64,000 nt of DNA from Aneurinibacillus sp. REN35 (GCF_041379945.2 NZ_JBFTXJ020000013.1:1-64000); one strand, 5' to 3'; shown: positions 42,987-50,290, numbered from the stretch's first letter. Notes: generated from the sequence alone by a model not told the origin. Translations and numbers: made by a program.

Positions 42987-43314
42987 CTACTCCATTCCTC
43001 CTTTTCTTACTCCCGTACCAATTGTTAGTATCAAATACCAAAATAATACATACACCTCTTTTTTACACTGTTTACCTATATTTGTATATAGATCGTTAGT
43101 TTTACAGTTTTTGTATGATAATACTGAACGTATGTAAAATATGTACGCTCCTTTGTTTTCCACTCTTTTGGACTACATCTTTATAATTAATGAAATTTCA
43201 AAGAGTCTTATCTAGTCGATTTTTACCATGGATGAAAGTGTAAATTTTGCAGTTGTCATCTACAAAAAAACAAGATAGATTTGTTAGAGATTAACAAGCA
43301 AGGGAATGAATATA
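42987..43314. other. Intergenic region without a recognised gene
   Basis: About 330 bases, AT-rich. It should hold the promoter of the repeat-protein gene (minus strand) and of the Spo0E-like gene (plus strand). I see no convincing open frame with a ribosome site and no RNA gene. Confidence 0.5.
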
Positions 43315-43464
43315 TTGAGTGCCGTATGTATGTCTGAGATTGAGGATATGAAACATCTATTAATAGAAGTAGCAGAAAAATACGACTTTGATTTTCAGCA
43401 CCCTGATGTGATTATGGTAAGTCAAGAACTTGACCTTTTAATTATAGAGGCTATGAAGGCATGA
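43315..43464 (+). CDS. Spo0E-like aspartyl-phosphate phosphatase (49 aa)
   Basis: A 49-codon peptide with the Spo0E family signature: a first helix (SEIEDMKHLLIEVAEKYDFD) and a second with the catalytic motif VSQELDLLII. Spo0E-type peptides dephosphorylate Spo0A~P and delay sporulation; whether Spo0A is the target here is inferred. The start is TTG at 43315 with AAGGGA nine bases upstream, or ATG at 43330. The 3' end lies in a long stem-loop. Spo0E family genes are often missed because of their size. Confidence 0.82.
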   Translation: MSAVCMSEIEDMKHLLIEVAEKYDFDFQHPDVIMVSQELDLLIIEAMKA

Positions 43465-43496
43465 TAATGATTCAGTCGGGCCTTCATAACCTCTAT
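43444..43496 (+). other. Long stem-loop over the 3' end of the Spo0E-like gene
   Basis: ATAGAGGCTATGAAGGC (43444-43460) pairs with GCCTTCATAACCTCTAT (43480-43496), 16 of 17 positions, with a 19-base loop containing the stop codon. No T run follows, so it is not a standard terminator. It may stabilise the mRNA 3' end or reduce translation. Confidence 0.6.
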
Positions 43497-43617
43497 CGGT
43501 AACCACGTATATACAAAGGAACCTTTTTGTTTTATCGTTCTTGCTTCGGGGTAATTATATTACTACCTAGTTGTCTTACATAGGGATTGCATCCCGCTTA
43601 TGAATCTCCCCTCTTCG

Positions 43618-43644
43618 CTCCTTCCTTATGGAAGGAGTTTTTTT
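43618..43644 (+). terminator. Intrinsic terminator downstream of the Spo0E-like gene
   Basis: The stem CTCCTTCC / GGAAGGAG with a TTAT loop is followed by seven T on the plus strand. It lies 154 bases after the Spo0E-like stop, the nearest upstream plus-strand gene. Confidence 0.8.
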
Positions 43645-43649
43645 ATCCG

Positions 43650-44021
43650 CTACTGCATTCCGCCAGCCTGCTCTACAATATGCAATGCCTGATGATGTTT
43701 TGCCTCATCCACGACTACCGTCAACAGAATGTCGCGGCCGGTTATATCGTCCTGTCCTCCATCACTCATACCACTTGCACTTACATCCGCTGCCAGAAGT
43801 ACACCAGCCCCTCGATTCGTAATATCAGCATCCAGCACAGTGCTCGCCAAGGAAGGGAGGTCTCCGCTCAATGTGTTGATCATCTGATCTGTACCCTGCC
43901 CAGCATATCTAGAAATGCGATCGATAGACTGATCAATAACGCCAAGCTCGGTTAACCTTCTTGCTGCTTCTTCTGCTTCTTCCGGACTTTTGAAGTAAGC
44001 CAATATATTCTTTTCCGCCAT
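43650..44021 (-). CDS. Small cytoplasmic protein, GsiB/YflT-like N-terminus
   Basis: A 123-residue soluble protein. The N-terminal ~40 residues (EKNILAYFKSPEEAEEAARR, then LTELGV) form a beta-alpha-beta unit like those of the general stress protein 17M (YflT) family. A Gly/Ser/Asp-rich middle (about 65-95) and a C-terminal beta-alpha unit (DILLTVVVDEAKHHQALHIV) repeat the same fold. AAAAGGAGGG precedes the ATG. I see no sigma-B promoter. The function is unknown; the stress link is a guess from the fold. Confidence 0.6.
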   Translation of the reverse strand: MAEKNILAYFKSPEEAEEAARRLTELGVIDQSIDRISRYAGQGTDQMINTLSGDLPSLASTVLDADITNRGAGVLLAADVSASGMSDGGQDDITGRDILLTVVVDEAKHHQALHIVEQAGGMQ

Positions 44022-44161
44022 GATATATTCCCTCCTTTTACCTTAGTGTTAGAAAAGAAAAGCTTTTTATACAGCCTCCACTGATCACATTTTGCATGTA
44101 TAAATACTTAATCTTTTTCTATCCTAATACAATACAAACAAGCAAAGGAGACAGCATAATT

Positions 44162-44326
44162 ATGAAAGAGAAAAACAATCCTGAACTGGAAATACTGGGA
44201 ACACATCAAGCTGCTTTAACCGATTCCTTTGAAACCATCGAAACAGCACAGCCACAGCATATTGATCCTCCCAAAACAGGCCCTGGTGTCTATGACGGGC
44301 GGCGCATAAACGAAGAGAAGTCGTAA
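44162..44326 (+). CDS. Small hydrophilic protein (54 aa)
   Basis: A 54-residue polar protein (begins MKEKNNPELEILGTHQAAL, with a Pro/Gly-rich end PPKTGPGVYDGRR). AAAGGAG lies 11 bases before the ATG at 44162, and a strong terminator follows within 20 bases of the stop. No membrane segment or cysteine. No family recognised. It resembles the 50-residue gene at 41982 in being short, charged, single and well terminated. Confidence 0.6.
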   Translation: MKEKNNPELEILGTHQAALTDSFETIETAQPQHIDPPKTGPGVYDGRRINEEKS

Positions 44327-44342
44327 TACTGCGTTGATTACG

Positions 44343-44386
44343 AAAAAAGGAGCCGCCCATACATACAGTAGGGAAGCTCCTTTTTT
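44343..44386 (+). terminator. Terminator of the 54-codon gene
   Basis: AAAAAAGGAGC (44343-44353) pairs with GCTCCTTTTTT (44376-44386); the T run completes the signal on the plus strand. Confidence 0.85.
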
Positions 44387-44471
44387 GTTCAATCCTCATC
44401 CCCCTCTCTACTTCTCCTCCTCTTTATCTGCTATGATATTAGTTGTTAAATTCAATATGAGGGTGATTTCC

Positions 44472-44654
44472 TTGACCACTGAGATAAAAGAAGACGAGAG
44501 TTATGATCTAACCATTGTGTATGACTATAAAGAACACCCAGATGTTGTTAGCGGGCGTTGCGATCATTGTGGCACTGCCCATTTTAAAAGTTCTGTGAAG
44601 GACACCATTTTTATTAGAGAATGCAGAAAGTGCGGCATGAAAAAAAGTATTTAG
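44472..44654 (+). CDS. Small zinc-ribbon protein (60 aa)
   Basis: A 60-residue protein with CDHC and CRKC pairs separated by about 20 residues, the spacing of a rubredoxin-like zinc ribbon. The N-terminal part is acidic (TEIKEDESYDL). The start is probably TTG at 44472 with GAGGGTG nine bases upstream; there is no good ATG in the conserved part. The function is unknown. It precedes the V4R/STAS gene by 85 bases. Confidence 0.6.
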   Translation: MTTEIKEDESYDLTIVYDYKEHPDVVSGRCDHCGTAHFKSSVKDTIFIRECRKCGMKKSI

Positions 44655-44739
44655 CCCTAGAAACTGCAAAAATCGGGGCATGAACCATTGCTGCTATTAT
44701 TTGTAGACGTATAAAATTATGCAGAGGGGCAGCCATACA

Positions 44740-45765
44740 ATGGAAAACAACGGCCTTATCGAACATAAAGTTGGAAACTCAACCTTCGGATGGGATACTG
44801 AAAAGGGAAAATTTTATTTTGATGGTGCAGAATGTGTTCTATTCTGGATCGATTCCGCTTTTAAAATGTTGATGGATGCGATTGAGGAAATATCAGGTCA
44901 TGATTCGGCTGTATTAGTTCTCGAAACAGCAGGCTATCGTATGGGGGAAGTCGTGGCTAGCTATTACTCACGCATCGGTGACATCGCACAAGTACTGAAT
45001 GATCTGCCTGTCATTTACGGTTCAGCCGGCTGGGGGAAAATCGAGATTCCTTACTATAGCTTACAAGAAAAAAAAGCAGTGGTAAGGCTAAGGGATAGTT
45101 GGGAATATGTCATTAATAAAGAACAGCAAAAAGCACGGGCCGGCTCTTTTTTACCCGGACACTGGGCAGGCACCTTTACCGGCTTATTTAAGGAAAATAT
45201 GTGGTATCGGATTACCAAAAGTCAAATTTCCGGTGATGACTATGATGAATTCGAATTCTTCGCCTCCCCCATCACGCCAAATCAAAACATCCACGATCTT
45301 ATTCGTCAAAATGAAAAACAAAAAATTAATGTCTTAGAGAAAATAGTGGCCGAGCGCACCAAGGAATTGGAAATACTGGTTCAAGATTTGGCTGTGCCTG
45401 TCATTCCGGTTTTGGAAAACATTATCGTTATCCCTCTTATGGCTAAATATGATGCCAAACGTGCCGAAGAACTGATGGAAAAAGCGCTCTACGGGATTAA
45501 ACAATACGAGGCAAAGTACTTATTGCTTGATTTAACCGGCTTAAAGCATGTAGATGACTATACCGTTCAGCTTTTACATAAGTTAGTACAAGCTACAAGA
45601 TTGCTGGGCAGCACCTGTATTCTCGTCGGCATTTCTGCCTCTTTAAGCCAACATATTATCCAGGCCAACTATAACGTCGATGATATTGTGACATTCTCTA
45701 CCCTGCAAAACGGTATCTACTATGCTCTAGCCCAAGAGGATATGCATATTCTAAGCAAGAAATAA
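44740..45765 (+). CDS. V4R-like sensor with C-terminal STAS domain
   Basis: A 341-residue protein. The N-terminal ~170 residues (YFDGAECVLFWIDSAFKMLM, GHDSAVLVLETAGYRMGE, GHWAGTFTGLFKE) look like a V4R/4-vinyl-reductase-type ligand-binding domain. A coiled linker (about 195-220) leads to a STAS domain (about 220-335) with VIPVLENIIVIPLMA and LLDLTGLKHVDDYTVQLL. The phosphoacceptor region reads DDYT rather than DTMV, so control by RsbT-type kinases may differ. This is a second RsbR-like sensor in the window. GAGGGG precedes the ATG at 44740; TTGCTG-N16-TATAAA upstream could be its promoter. Confidence 0.78.
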   Translation: MENNGLIEHKVGNSTFGWDTEKGKFYFDGAECVLFWIDSAFKMLMDAIEEISGHDSAVLVLETAGYRMGEVVASYYSRIGDIAQVLNDLPVIYGSAGWGKIEIPYYSLQEKKAVVRLRDSWEYVINKEQQKARAGSFLPGHWAGTFTGLFKENMWYRITKSQISGDDYDEFEFFASPITPNQNIHDLIRQNEKQKINVLEKIVAERTKELEILVQDLAVPVIPVLENIIVIPLMAKYDAKRAEELMEKALYGIKQYEAKYLLLDLTGLKHVDDYTVQLLHKLVQATRLLGSTCILVGISASLSQHIIQANYNVDDIVTFSTLQNGIYYALAQEDMHILSKK

Positions 45766-45798
45766 GATCAATATCTTTAGCACCGTACATCTCAAAAG

Positions 45799-45830
45799 GA
45801 AGACTGGGCATAATCGCCGGGTCTTCTTTA
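45799..45830. terminator. Terminator between the V4R/STAS and WYL-like genes
   Basis: GAAGACTGGG (45799-45808) pairs, with one mismatch, with CCGGGTCTTC (45817-45826). T-rich tracts follow on both strands, so it may serve both convergent genes. Confidence 0.6.
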
Positions 45831-46031
45831 ACTCGCTCTCTTTTCTTTTACTGGTCGCATGGCTAACACATTCTCAGCAGAGAAATATCGTGTTGCCTTT
45901 CGTGTAAAGCAGTACGCCCGGACTCTTCCGTTCTTTACGGACAGCAGCCGGATCTTTCTCTGACTCAACTCTCCGTTTCGGTCTACATAGATAATCTCCA
46001 CTGTTTTTCCTAGATGCGTGAAAAAGTTCAT
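45828..46031 (-). CDS. Mini WYL-like protein (67 aa)
   Basis: A 67-residue protein whose pattern (VEIIYVDRNGELSQRKIRLL, then VRAYCFTRKATRYFSAENVLA) resembles the SH3-like beta-barrel of WYL domains. There the order is I-Y-x-D-x-x-G-x-x-S-x-R, an AY-C-F element and an RxF. WYL domains in larger regulators bind ligands or nucleic acid; here no HTH is attached. The ATG at 46031 follows GAGGCG; the GTG before it is also possible. The function is unknown. Confidence 0.65.
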   Translation of the reverse strand: MNFFTHLGKTVEIIYVDRNGELSQRKIRLLSVKNGRVRAYCFTRKATRYFSAENVLAMRPVKEKRAS

Positions 46032-46034
46032 CAC

Positions 46035-46640
46035 TCACATCGCCTCTTCTCGATGAATGTTCCCATAACCGCTCCGCTGTACATACTCTGGCTTACGATT
46101 TCCTTTCCGCCAGTAACCTTTTACAATAAGATCATTTGTTCTTGTTTTATATTATAACAGAACACTAGTTCCTATTCAATTAGGAGGAGAGAAAACAATA
46201 TTAATTCATGTTAGTTTTGCTGATAAGCCAGAAGAGGCCGAATGAAAGGGTACTATTCTTTTTCCTTACTTTTTGGCTAATCAACACTTACACCTTGATA
46301 GGTTTTAATTTATACATTCCTACCAACATACAAATGACACTTATCGCCCATAATACGCCTGCTGTTGCTATTTTTGAAGAGGTATTCTCAGATAACATAG
46401 TATGATTTGAGCTATTTATAACTGATAACCATAAGGCGATACTCAATGACAGAAAAAGTTATGCCTCCGCTGCTACTTAATAAATAAAAGTATATAGCTG
46501 GTGAAAACTACAGTTGTGAAATCATCGTCCCAATGTATTTTCTCTAATCGCATCCTTCTCTATCTTTCCATATAAAAAAACCCGAATAAGGGACTTTTTT
46601 CAAAGCGTCCATCATCCAGGTTATAGTTCAATCTAAAGAA
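46035..46640. other. AT-rich region with only doubtful short frames
   Basis: About 600 bases. An AGGAGG site at about 46181 is followed by no long frame. Two hydrophobic frames exist, 46208-46405 (plus, ATG 20 bases past the AGGAGG) and 46288-46398 (minus, 36 codons, no ribosome site); neither is convincing. It could be a decayed gene. The plus-strand TTGTTC..TATAAC near 46137 could be a promoter. Confidence 0.4.
46573..46600 (-). terminator. Weak terminator of the stalk-domain protein gene
   Basis: On the minus strand AAAAAGTCCC / GGGTTTTTTT with a six-base loop gives a short stem with a T run, about 50 bases past the stop at 46650. Confidence 0.5.
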
Positions 46641-46649
46641 CATTCCTTT

Positions 46650-47564
46650 TTATTGAGCTTGAGTGTTTGTTTTCTTTGCAGTATTTCCTTCTTCGTAAAT
46701 AACTACCGCTTTCGTTTCAGGTTCATATTGTACATTCGCGCCAAAGGCCTCGCTAATAAAACGAACAGGAACCAGGGTTCGTCCGTTAACTATTTCAGCT
46801 GGAACATCAAGCGTAACTTTCTGATTGTTCACATGTGCAGTCGTATTTCCCAAACGAAGTTTTATTTCCACTCCATTTTTTGTAACCGTGACAGATTGCT
46901 CCTCCGCATTCCACACTACGGTTGCATCCAAGGATTCAGAAATAGCTCGGAACGGAATCAACGTACGTCCTTCCTTAATTACAGGAGGCACATCAACCGT
47001 TAGTTGTTCACCGTTAACGAAAGCACGCATTCCCGTTTCACCGATTTTCCCGTACATTTTACCTAACTTCTTATAGGATTCTAAGTTCCTGATATTTTCT
47101 TTAACTACTTCCTTTTGAATGGCTATCGCTTCGTTAATTTCGCCTGATTCTTCATAAACATCCGCTAGCTCTTCAAGATATTCTTCAATATTTTCTAGTG
47201 ATTCTTTCTGTTTTTTAATCTGTTCTCTCAAAGTTTGTATATTCTTTTTAAACTCTTCTTTAGATTGATTACCAAAACCTTTTGAAGATTGATCCTTCAG
47301 TTCTTGTAAAGATTTTTTCAATTCTTTCTCTAGTGTATTTTTGTGATCGTCTTTGTCGTCATCATCTTTGTCGTCATCATCTTTGTCGTCGTCTTTGTCA
47401 TCATCATCAACTTCATCTTTATCATATCGCTGGTAGTCCTTACCTTTTTCACTTTGACTTTTCGGGCTGCTGCTTTCATTAGCTAAGGCCTGTGATGCAT
47501 CTAATACGAAAGGTGACGCACTTAACGCAAAAACTAAAGATAGTGACACAATTTCTTTCTTCAT
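46650..47564 (-). CDS. Secreted copper-amine-oxidase-N stalk-domain protein, c-di-GMP controlled
   Basis: A 304-residue exported protein. A signal peptide (about 1-30) is followed by an extremely acidic stretch of Asp/Lys repeats (DDDDKDD units, about 50-75), a coiled coil with TPR-like helices (about 85-170, LADVYEESGEINEAIAIQ) and a C-terminal stalk domain (about 190-295: RTLIPFRAISESL, RTLVPVRFISEAFGA), the domain also found in the amidase at 4146. The ATG at 47564 follows GAGGGGAA. A c-di-GMP-I riboswitch and terminator lie directly upstream, so the protein is probably made or repressed with the motile-to-sessile switch; a surface or matrix role is inferred. Confidence 0.88.
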   Translation of the reverse strand: MKKEIVSLSLVFALSASPFVLDASQALANESSSPKSQSEKGKDYQRYDKDEVDDDDKDDDKDDDDKDDDDKDDHKNTLEKELKKSLQELKDQSSKGFGNQSKEEFKKNIQTLREQIKKQKESLENIEEYLEELADVYEESGEINEAIAIQKEVVKENIRNLESYKKLGKMYGKIGETGMRAFVNGEQLTVDVPPVIKEGRTLIPFRAISESLDATVVWNAEEQSVTVTKNGVEIKLRLGNTTAHVNNQKVTLDVPAEIVNGRTLVPVRFISEAFGANVQYEPETKAVVIYEEGNTAKKTNTQAQ

Positions 47565-47585
47565 TACGATTCCCCTCTCCATAAT

Positions 47586-47613
47586 AAAAAGCTTATTCGA
47601 TTGCCGAATAAGC
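47586..47613 (-). terminator. Riboswitch-linked terminator
   Basis: On the minus strand GCTTATTCG / CGAATAAGC with a GCAAT loop (47613 to 47591) is followed by TTTTTATTAT. It lies between the riboswitch aptamer and the gene start at 47564, as an expression platform should. Confidence 0.85.
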
Positions 47614-47712
47614 CTATGCTGTCATATAGGTATCCGGTAACTGGCTGGCATCGTCTGAGACATTAGCCCCTGTAGCTTTGCGTCCCCATCTTTCAATGGG
47701 TTTGCCTTTATC
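47611..47712 (-). promoter_or_regulatory. c-di-GMP-I (GEMM) riboswitch
   Basis: Read on the minus strand the conserved aptamer parts are present in order: GGCAAACCCATTGAAAGATG, GGGACGCAAAGC, the GGGGCTAA segment and CCAGCCAGTTACCGGAT. The GAAA tetraloop (TGAAAGA) and its receptor (GCCAG...TTACC) are recognisable. A terminator stem follows before the stalk-domain protein gene. A sequence such as CCTATATGACAGCATAGG between the aptamer and the terminator could form the alternative pairing. The direction of control (on or off) is not predictable by eye. Confidence 0.9.
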
Positions 47713-47814
47713 GAATGAAGTTATTTTTCAAAATAATACTATGTTTTTACATTTTTTTCACAGGCAAAAAGTAATGAATCATTTGTCTATTTGTTCATTT
47801 TTTTACTTTGCTTT

Positions 47815-47870
47815 AAATCGCACGTCTCCACACTAGAAGCATACGCTGTACATCTCAAATCTAATCGGTA
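47815..47870 (-). pseudogene. Remnant of a Fur-family C-terminus
   Basis: On the minus strand the frame reads FEMYSVCF-stop-CGDVRF. This lines up with the end of the zur product at 48994 (FEIYGVCSQCEEVRV), and the DNA (agcatacgctgtacatctcaaa versus agcatacgccgtaaatctcaaa) is close to that gene. A stop codon replaces the glutamine between the cysteines and no upstream frame is intact. It is probably a decayed duplicate of a Fur/Zur/PerR-type gene. Confidence 0.55.
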
Positions 47871-47881
47871 TACAGAAAACA

Positions 47882-47908
47882 AAGATAAAACCCGGCACTC
47901 AGCCGGGT
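47882..47908 (-). terminator. Terminator of the secreted-protein fragments
   Basis: ACCCGGC / GCCGGGT with a five-base loop (47908-47902 with 47896-47890 on the plus map). The minus strand continues TTTATC; the plus side has a longer T run, so it can act in both directions. Confidence 0.7.
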
Positions 47909-47987
47909 CTCTTTTTTCTTTTACTGACCACCTCTTACTAACAAATAAGATTTGACTCTTTTATATAAAGGAAATGGCACATTTCAG

Positions 47988-48368
47988 TTATAGGTCATCA
48001 GATTTTGCATCTGTAGCAATTAAGAATACAAGACTTTTTTGATTGCTGGATTTCACAGTTGTTATATGTGCCGCCATCAAAATGTCTCCAATTTTCTCAA
48101 AACCATACTGTGATATGAGTAACTCACTGATTTTTTTGTTTATATCATCCCCTCCAACTCCCAGAGCAGAAGCTACGATTTTTGCTCCTTTAATGGCCTC
48201 TTCGATTGTTTTATCTGTTAATTCACCTGAAAAGTATGTACCAACGCCTATGATTGATACTTTATTTTTCTTATTAGGGATAATAACAAATTTTTGTTTC
48301 GTATTTATTGCTAAGGAATAGGAACCGAATTTTCCTTCCTCATCATTTTTTAATGGTTCCGTTTCCAT
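47988..48368 (-). CDS. 3' part of a frame-shifted secreted protein
   Basis: A 126-codon frame beginning METEPLKNDEEGKFG and containing VSIIGVGTYFSGELTDKTIE and IVASALGVGGDDI. It has no signal peptide, and its ATG has no usable ribosome site (GGAG is one base away). It overlaps the preceding frame by 19 bases in the -1 register. The joined product (EW to METEPL) would be a single ~200-residue exported protein, so this is most likely one gene with a frameshift, either real or a sequencing error. No family recognised. Confidence 0.55.
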   Translation of the reverse strand: METEPLKNDEEGKFGSYSLAINTKQKFVIIPNKKNKVSIIGVGTYFSGELTDKTIEEAIKGAKIVASALGVGGDDINKKISELLISQYGFEKIGDILMAAHITTVKSSNQKSLVFLIATDAKSDDL

Positions 48369-48601
48369 TCTCCAGCGCTGATCTTAGGAAATGCATTCTT
48401 TTCCTTGTAATGTGACGATGGATCAGAAAGTCTTTTTTTAATTTCATCTACCGAATATTTAAACCCTGCTTGATGTAATGTAGTCTCGCTAACTGAAACT
48501 GGTTTTCCTTGTTCTTGGGCATGTACAACATCTTTTGGATTGAAGCTAGTAAAAATAATCATGCATACTACTAGGCTAAATAAGTACACGTATTTTTTCA
48601 T
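48350..48601 (-). CDS. 5' part of a frame-shifted secreted protein
   Basis: An 83-codon frame with a clear signal peptide (MKKYVYLFSLVVCMIIFTSF, cleavage near VHAQ) and a mature part ending GEWKRNH at a stop. AAGGAGG precedes the ATG at 48601. The frame stops inside the start of the next frame, in the -1 register. Taken with 47988-48368 it looks like the amino-terminal part of one exported protein. Confidence 0.6.
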   Translation of the reverse strand: MKKYVYLFSLVVCMIIFTSFNPKDVVHAQEQGKPVSVSETTLHQAGFKYSVDEIKKRLSDPSSHYKEKNAFPKISAGEWKRNH

Positions 48602-48806
48602 ATTATTCCTCCTTACAAGCATACTTGATAGTCTGATTATTTTTACTATATTTTACACCAAATACTTACAATTAATGTAATTTTCCCAGAATAAAAAGCC
48701 CTCTCATCTAAAATTTCCTACATATGGTATAATACTTTCGTTACTTAATTTGATATGGTTTCTCAACGATGGACGGCTCACTCCCTGTAAGAAAGGGGGT
48801 AAGCTT

Positions 48807-48836
48807 ATGACGGTATTCGAAGCACTGATACTATAA
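48807..48836 (+). pseudogene. Truncated holin-like toxin peptide
   Basis: After AAGGGGGT a frame reads MTVFEALIL and stops at codon 10. The leader (GGACGGCTCACTCCCTGTAA, then the strong ribosome site) and the first nine residues match the 'putative holin-like toxin' peptides of Bacillales type I toxin-antitoxin loci, which normally continue as a ~30-residue membrane helix. The hydrophobic remainder is missing here, so the toxin is dead. A TATAAT at about 48729 could be its old promoter. Confidence 0.6.
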
Positions 48837-48894
48837 AGTCGAGATCAATTTGGGGAACATCCGAAAATTGTTTCCGAGCGCCCTTAAAAAATCG

Positions 48895-48910
48895 CTTTAG
48901 TATACTAAAG
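48895..48910. repeat. Palindrome and direct repeat after the toxin remnant
   Basis: CTTTAGTATACTAAAG is a perfect 16-base palindrome. Just after it GGTCAAA occurs twice nine bases apart (GGTCAAAATGTGGTCAAAC). It may be an old terminator of the toxin unit or a recombination-site remnant; no mobile gene is adjacent. Confidence 0.45.
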
Positions 48911-48960
48911 GCGGTCAAAATGTGGTCAAACGGGGCTTTTCAACAATGTTTACCCAACAA

Positions 48961-48992
48961 AAAAACAAAAAACCCCTTGTATCTCAAGGGAT
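48961..48992 (-). terminator. Terminator of zur
   Basis: On the minus strand CCCTTG / CAAGGG with a five-base loop (48990 to 48974) is followed by GTTTTTTGTTTTTTT, just past the zur stop at 48994. Confidence 0.8.
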
Positions 48993-48993
48993 T

Positions 48994-49419
48994 TTAAACA
49001 CGTACCTCTTCGCACTGGGAGCATACGCCGTAAATCTCAAATTTATGCCCGGTAATCGTAAAGTCGTCCGGCTCGCCGAACATCTCATCTAGTGGACACG
49101 ACGTAATATGACGCGTCTTGCCACAAGATAGGCAGATCAAATGATGATGGTGATCGCCTGTCGAGCAGCGAAAACGATACTTCCGCTCGCCGCCAAGCTC
49201 TGTTACTTCAAGAATGTCCAGTTCGGTAAACAATGTCAGGTTCCGGTACACCGTATCAAAGCTCAACGCCGGGTATTCTGTCTGCATGTAGGCCAGAATA
49301 TCCCGGGCTGACAAGTACCGCTTCTCTTTGGCGAAAATGCGAATGATCTCTTCGCGCTTTCCTGTATATTTATATCCTTGTTCTTTGAGCATCTGCAATG
49401 CTTGTTCTACGGTCATCAT
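48994..49419 (-). CDS. zur: Fur-family zinc uptake regulator
   Basis: A 141-residue metalloregulator. The N-terminal winged helix contains ALSFDTVYRNLTLF, the recognition-helix signature of the family. The hinge and metal sites follow: GDHHHHLICLSCGKTR with the His cluster and first CxxC, and YGVCSQCEEVRV with the second CxxC of the structural zinc site. The position downstream of znuB on the same strand identifies Zur rather than Fur or PerR. The start is ATG at 49419 (or ATG at 49416). It probably represses znuACB through the operator at about 52081-52097. Confidence 0.9.
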   Translation of the reverse strand: MMTVEQALQMLKEQGYKYTGKREEIIRIFAKEKRYLSARDILAYMQTEYPALSFDTVYRNLTLFTELDILEVTELGGERKYRFRCSTGDHHHHLICLSCGKTRHITSCPLDEMFGEPDDFTITGHKFEIYGVCSQCEEVRV

Positions 49420-49432
49420 TTCCACCGCCTTC

Positions 49433-50272
49433 TTAATTCAATGAATCACGTACCCGCTTGCCAATCAGCACACATATAAGCAGAAAAACAGCAACCAGCA
49501 CAATCGTTCCGCCTGAAGCCAAATCAAACGTATAAGCAATCATAAGGCCGCTCAGTACGGAGATCTCTCCGAAAATAATAGCATATACAAACGTTTGTCG
49601 AAAACTGTTGGCCAACTGAAGAGCGGCTGCAACCGGCAGTGTAATAAGAGCTGACACCAGCAGAATCCCAACGACCTGCATCGAGATGCTGATGACAAGC
49701 GCGACGAGTACGCTGAAAACGACATTAATCAAGTTGCGCGGTACACCGGAGATACGGGCGCCTTCCTCATCAAATGACAAATATAATAGCTCTTTATAGA
49801 ACACCCATACAATCCCGATCACCAACAAACTCGCGACAATAACACGCCATAAGTCTTCTTCTGTGACCGACAGCAGACTGCCGAACAAGTACCCGAATAA
49901 ATCAACGTTAAAGCCATTTGCCAAACTGATTAATACAACCCCAAGGCCGATTCCCGCAGAGAGAATAATCGGAATGGCCAGTTCTTGATAAAATTTGTAT
50001 GCCTGTCGCAGCTTATCCACCATGAATGCGCCACCGACCGAGAATACCATGCCGGTATAGATCGGACTCACACTTTGGAAAAACGGTATATACTGCGAGA
50101 GTAGAAGGCCTGCCGCTACACCCGACAGCGTAATGTGTGACAGCGCATCGGCAATCAAGGACATTCGCCGCACCACCAAAAACACACCAATCAACGGCGC
50201 GACAAAACCAATAATCACCCCCGAAAGCAGGGCGTGCTGCATAAATGTATAATTCATAATCGCTTCTATCAT
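49433..50272 (-). CDS. znuB: Zinc ABC transporter permease
   Basis: A 279-residue ABC-3 family permease with eight or nine hydrophobic helices; characteristic parts are LVVRRMSLIADALSHITLSG and FSVLVALVISISMQVVG. It imports zinc with ZnuC and ZnuA. It lies 18 bases after znuC and 13 bases before zur, all in one direction. Confidence 0.93.
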   Translation of the reverse strand: MIEAIMNYTFMQHALLSGVIIGFVAPLIGVFLVVRRMSLIADALSHITLSGVAAGLLLSQYIPFFQSVSPIYTGMVFSVGGAFMVDKLRQAYKFYQELAIPIILSAGIGLGVVLISLANGFNVDLFGYLFGSLLSVTEEDLWRVIVASLLVIGIVWVFYKELLYLSFDEEGARISGVPRNLINVVFSVLVALVISISMQVVGILLVSALITLPVAAALQLANSFRQTFVYAIIFGEISVLSGLMIAYTFDLASGGTIVLVAVFLLICVLIGKRVRDSLN

Positions 50273-50290
50273 CGTCTACGTAAATCCCTT

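Noticed and set aside
46288-46398. 36-codon minus-strand frame with a good membrane helix
   Set aside because: No ribosome-binding site precedes the ATG and no terminator belongs to it.
46208-46405. 65-codon hydrophobic plus-strand frame
   Set aside because: The nearby AGGAGG is about 20 bases before the ATG and no family is recognised; kept only as a note in the intergenic entry.
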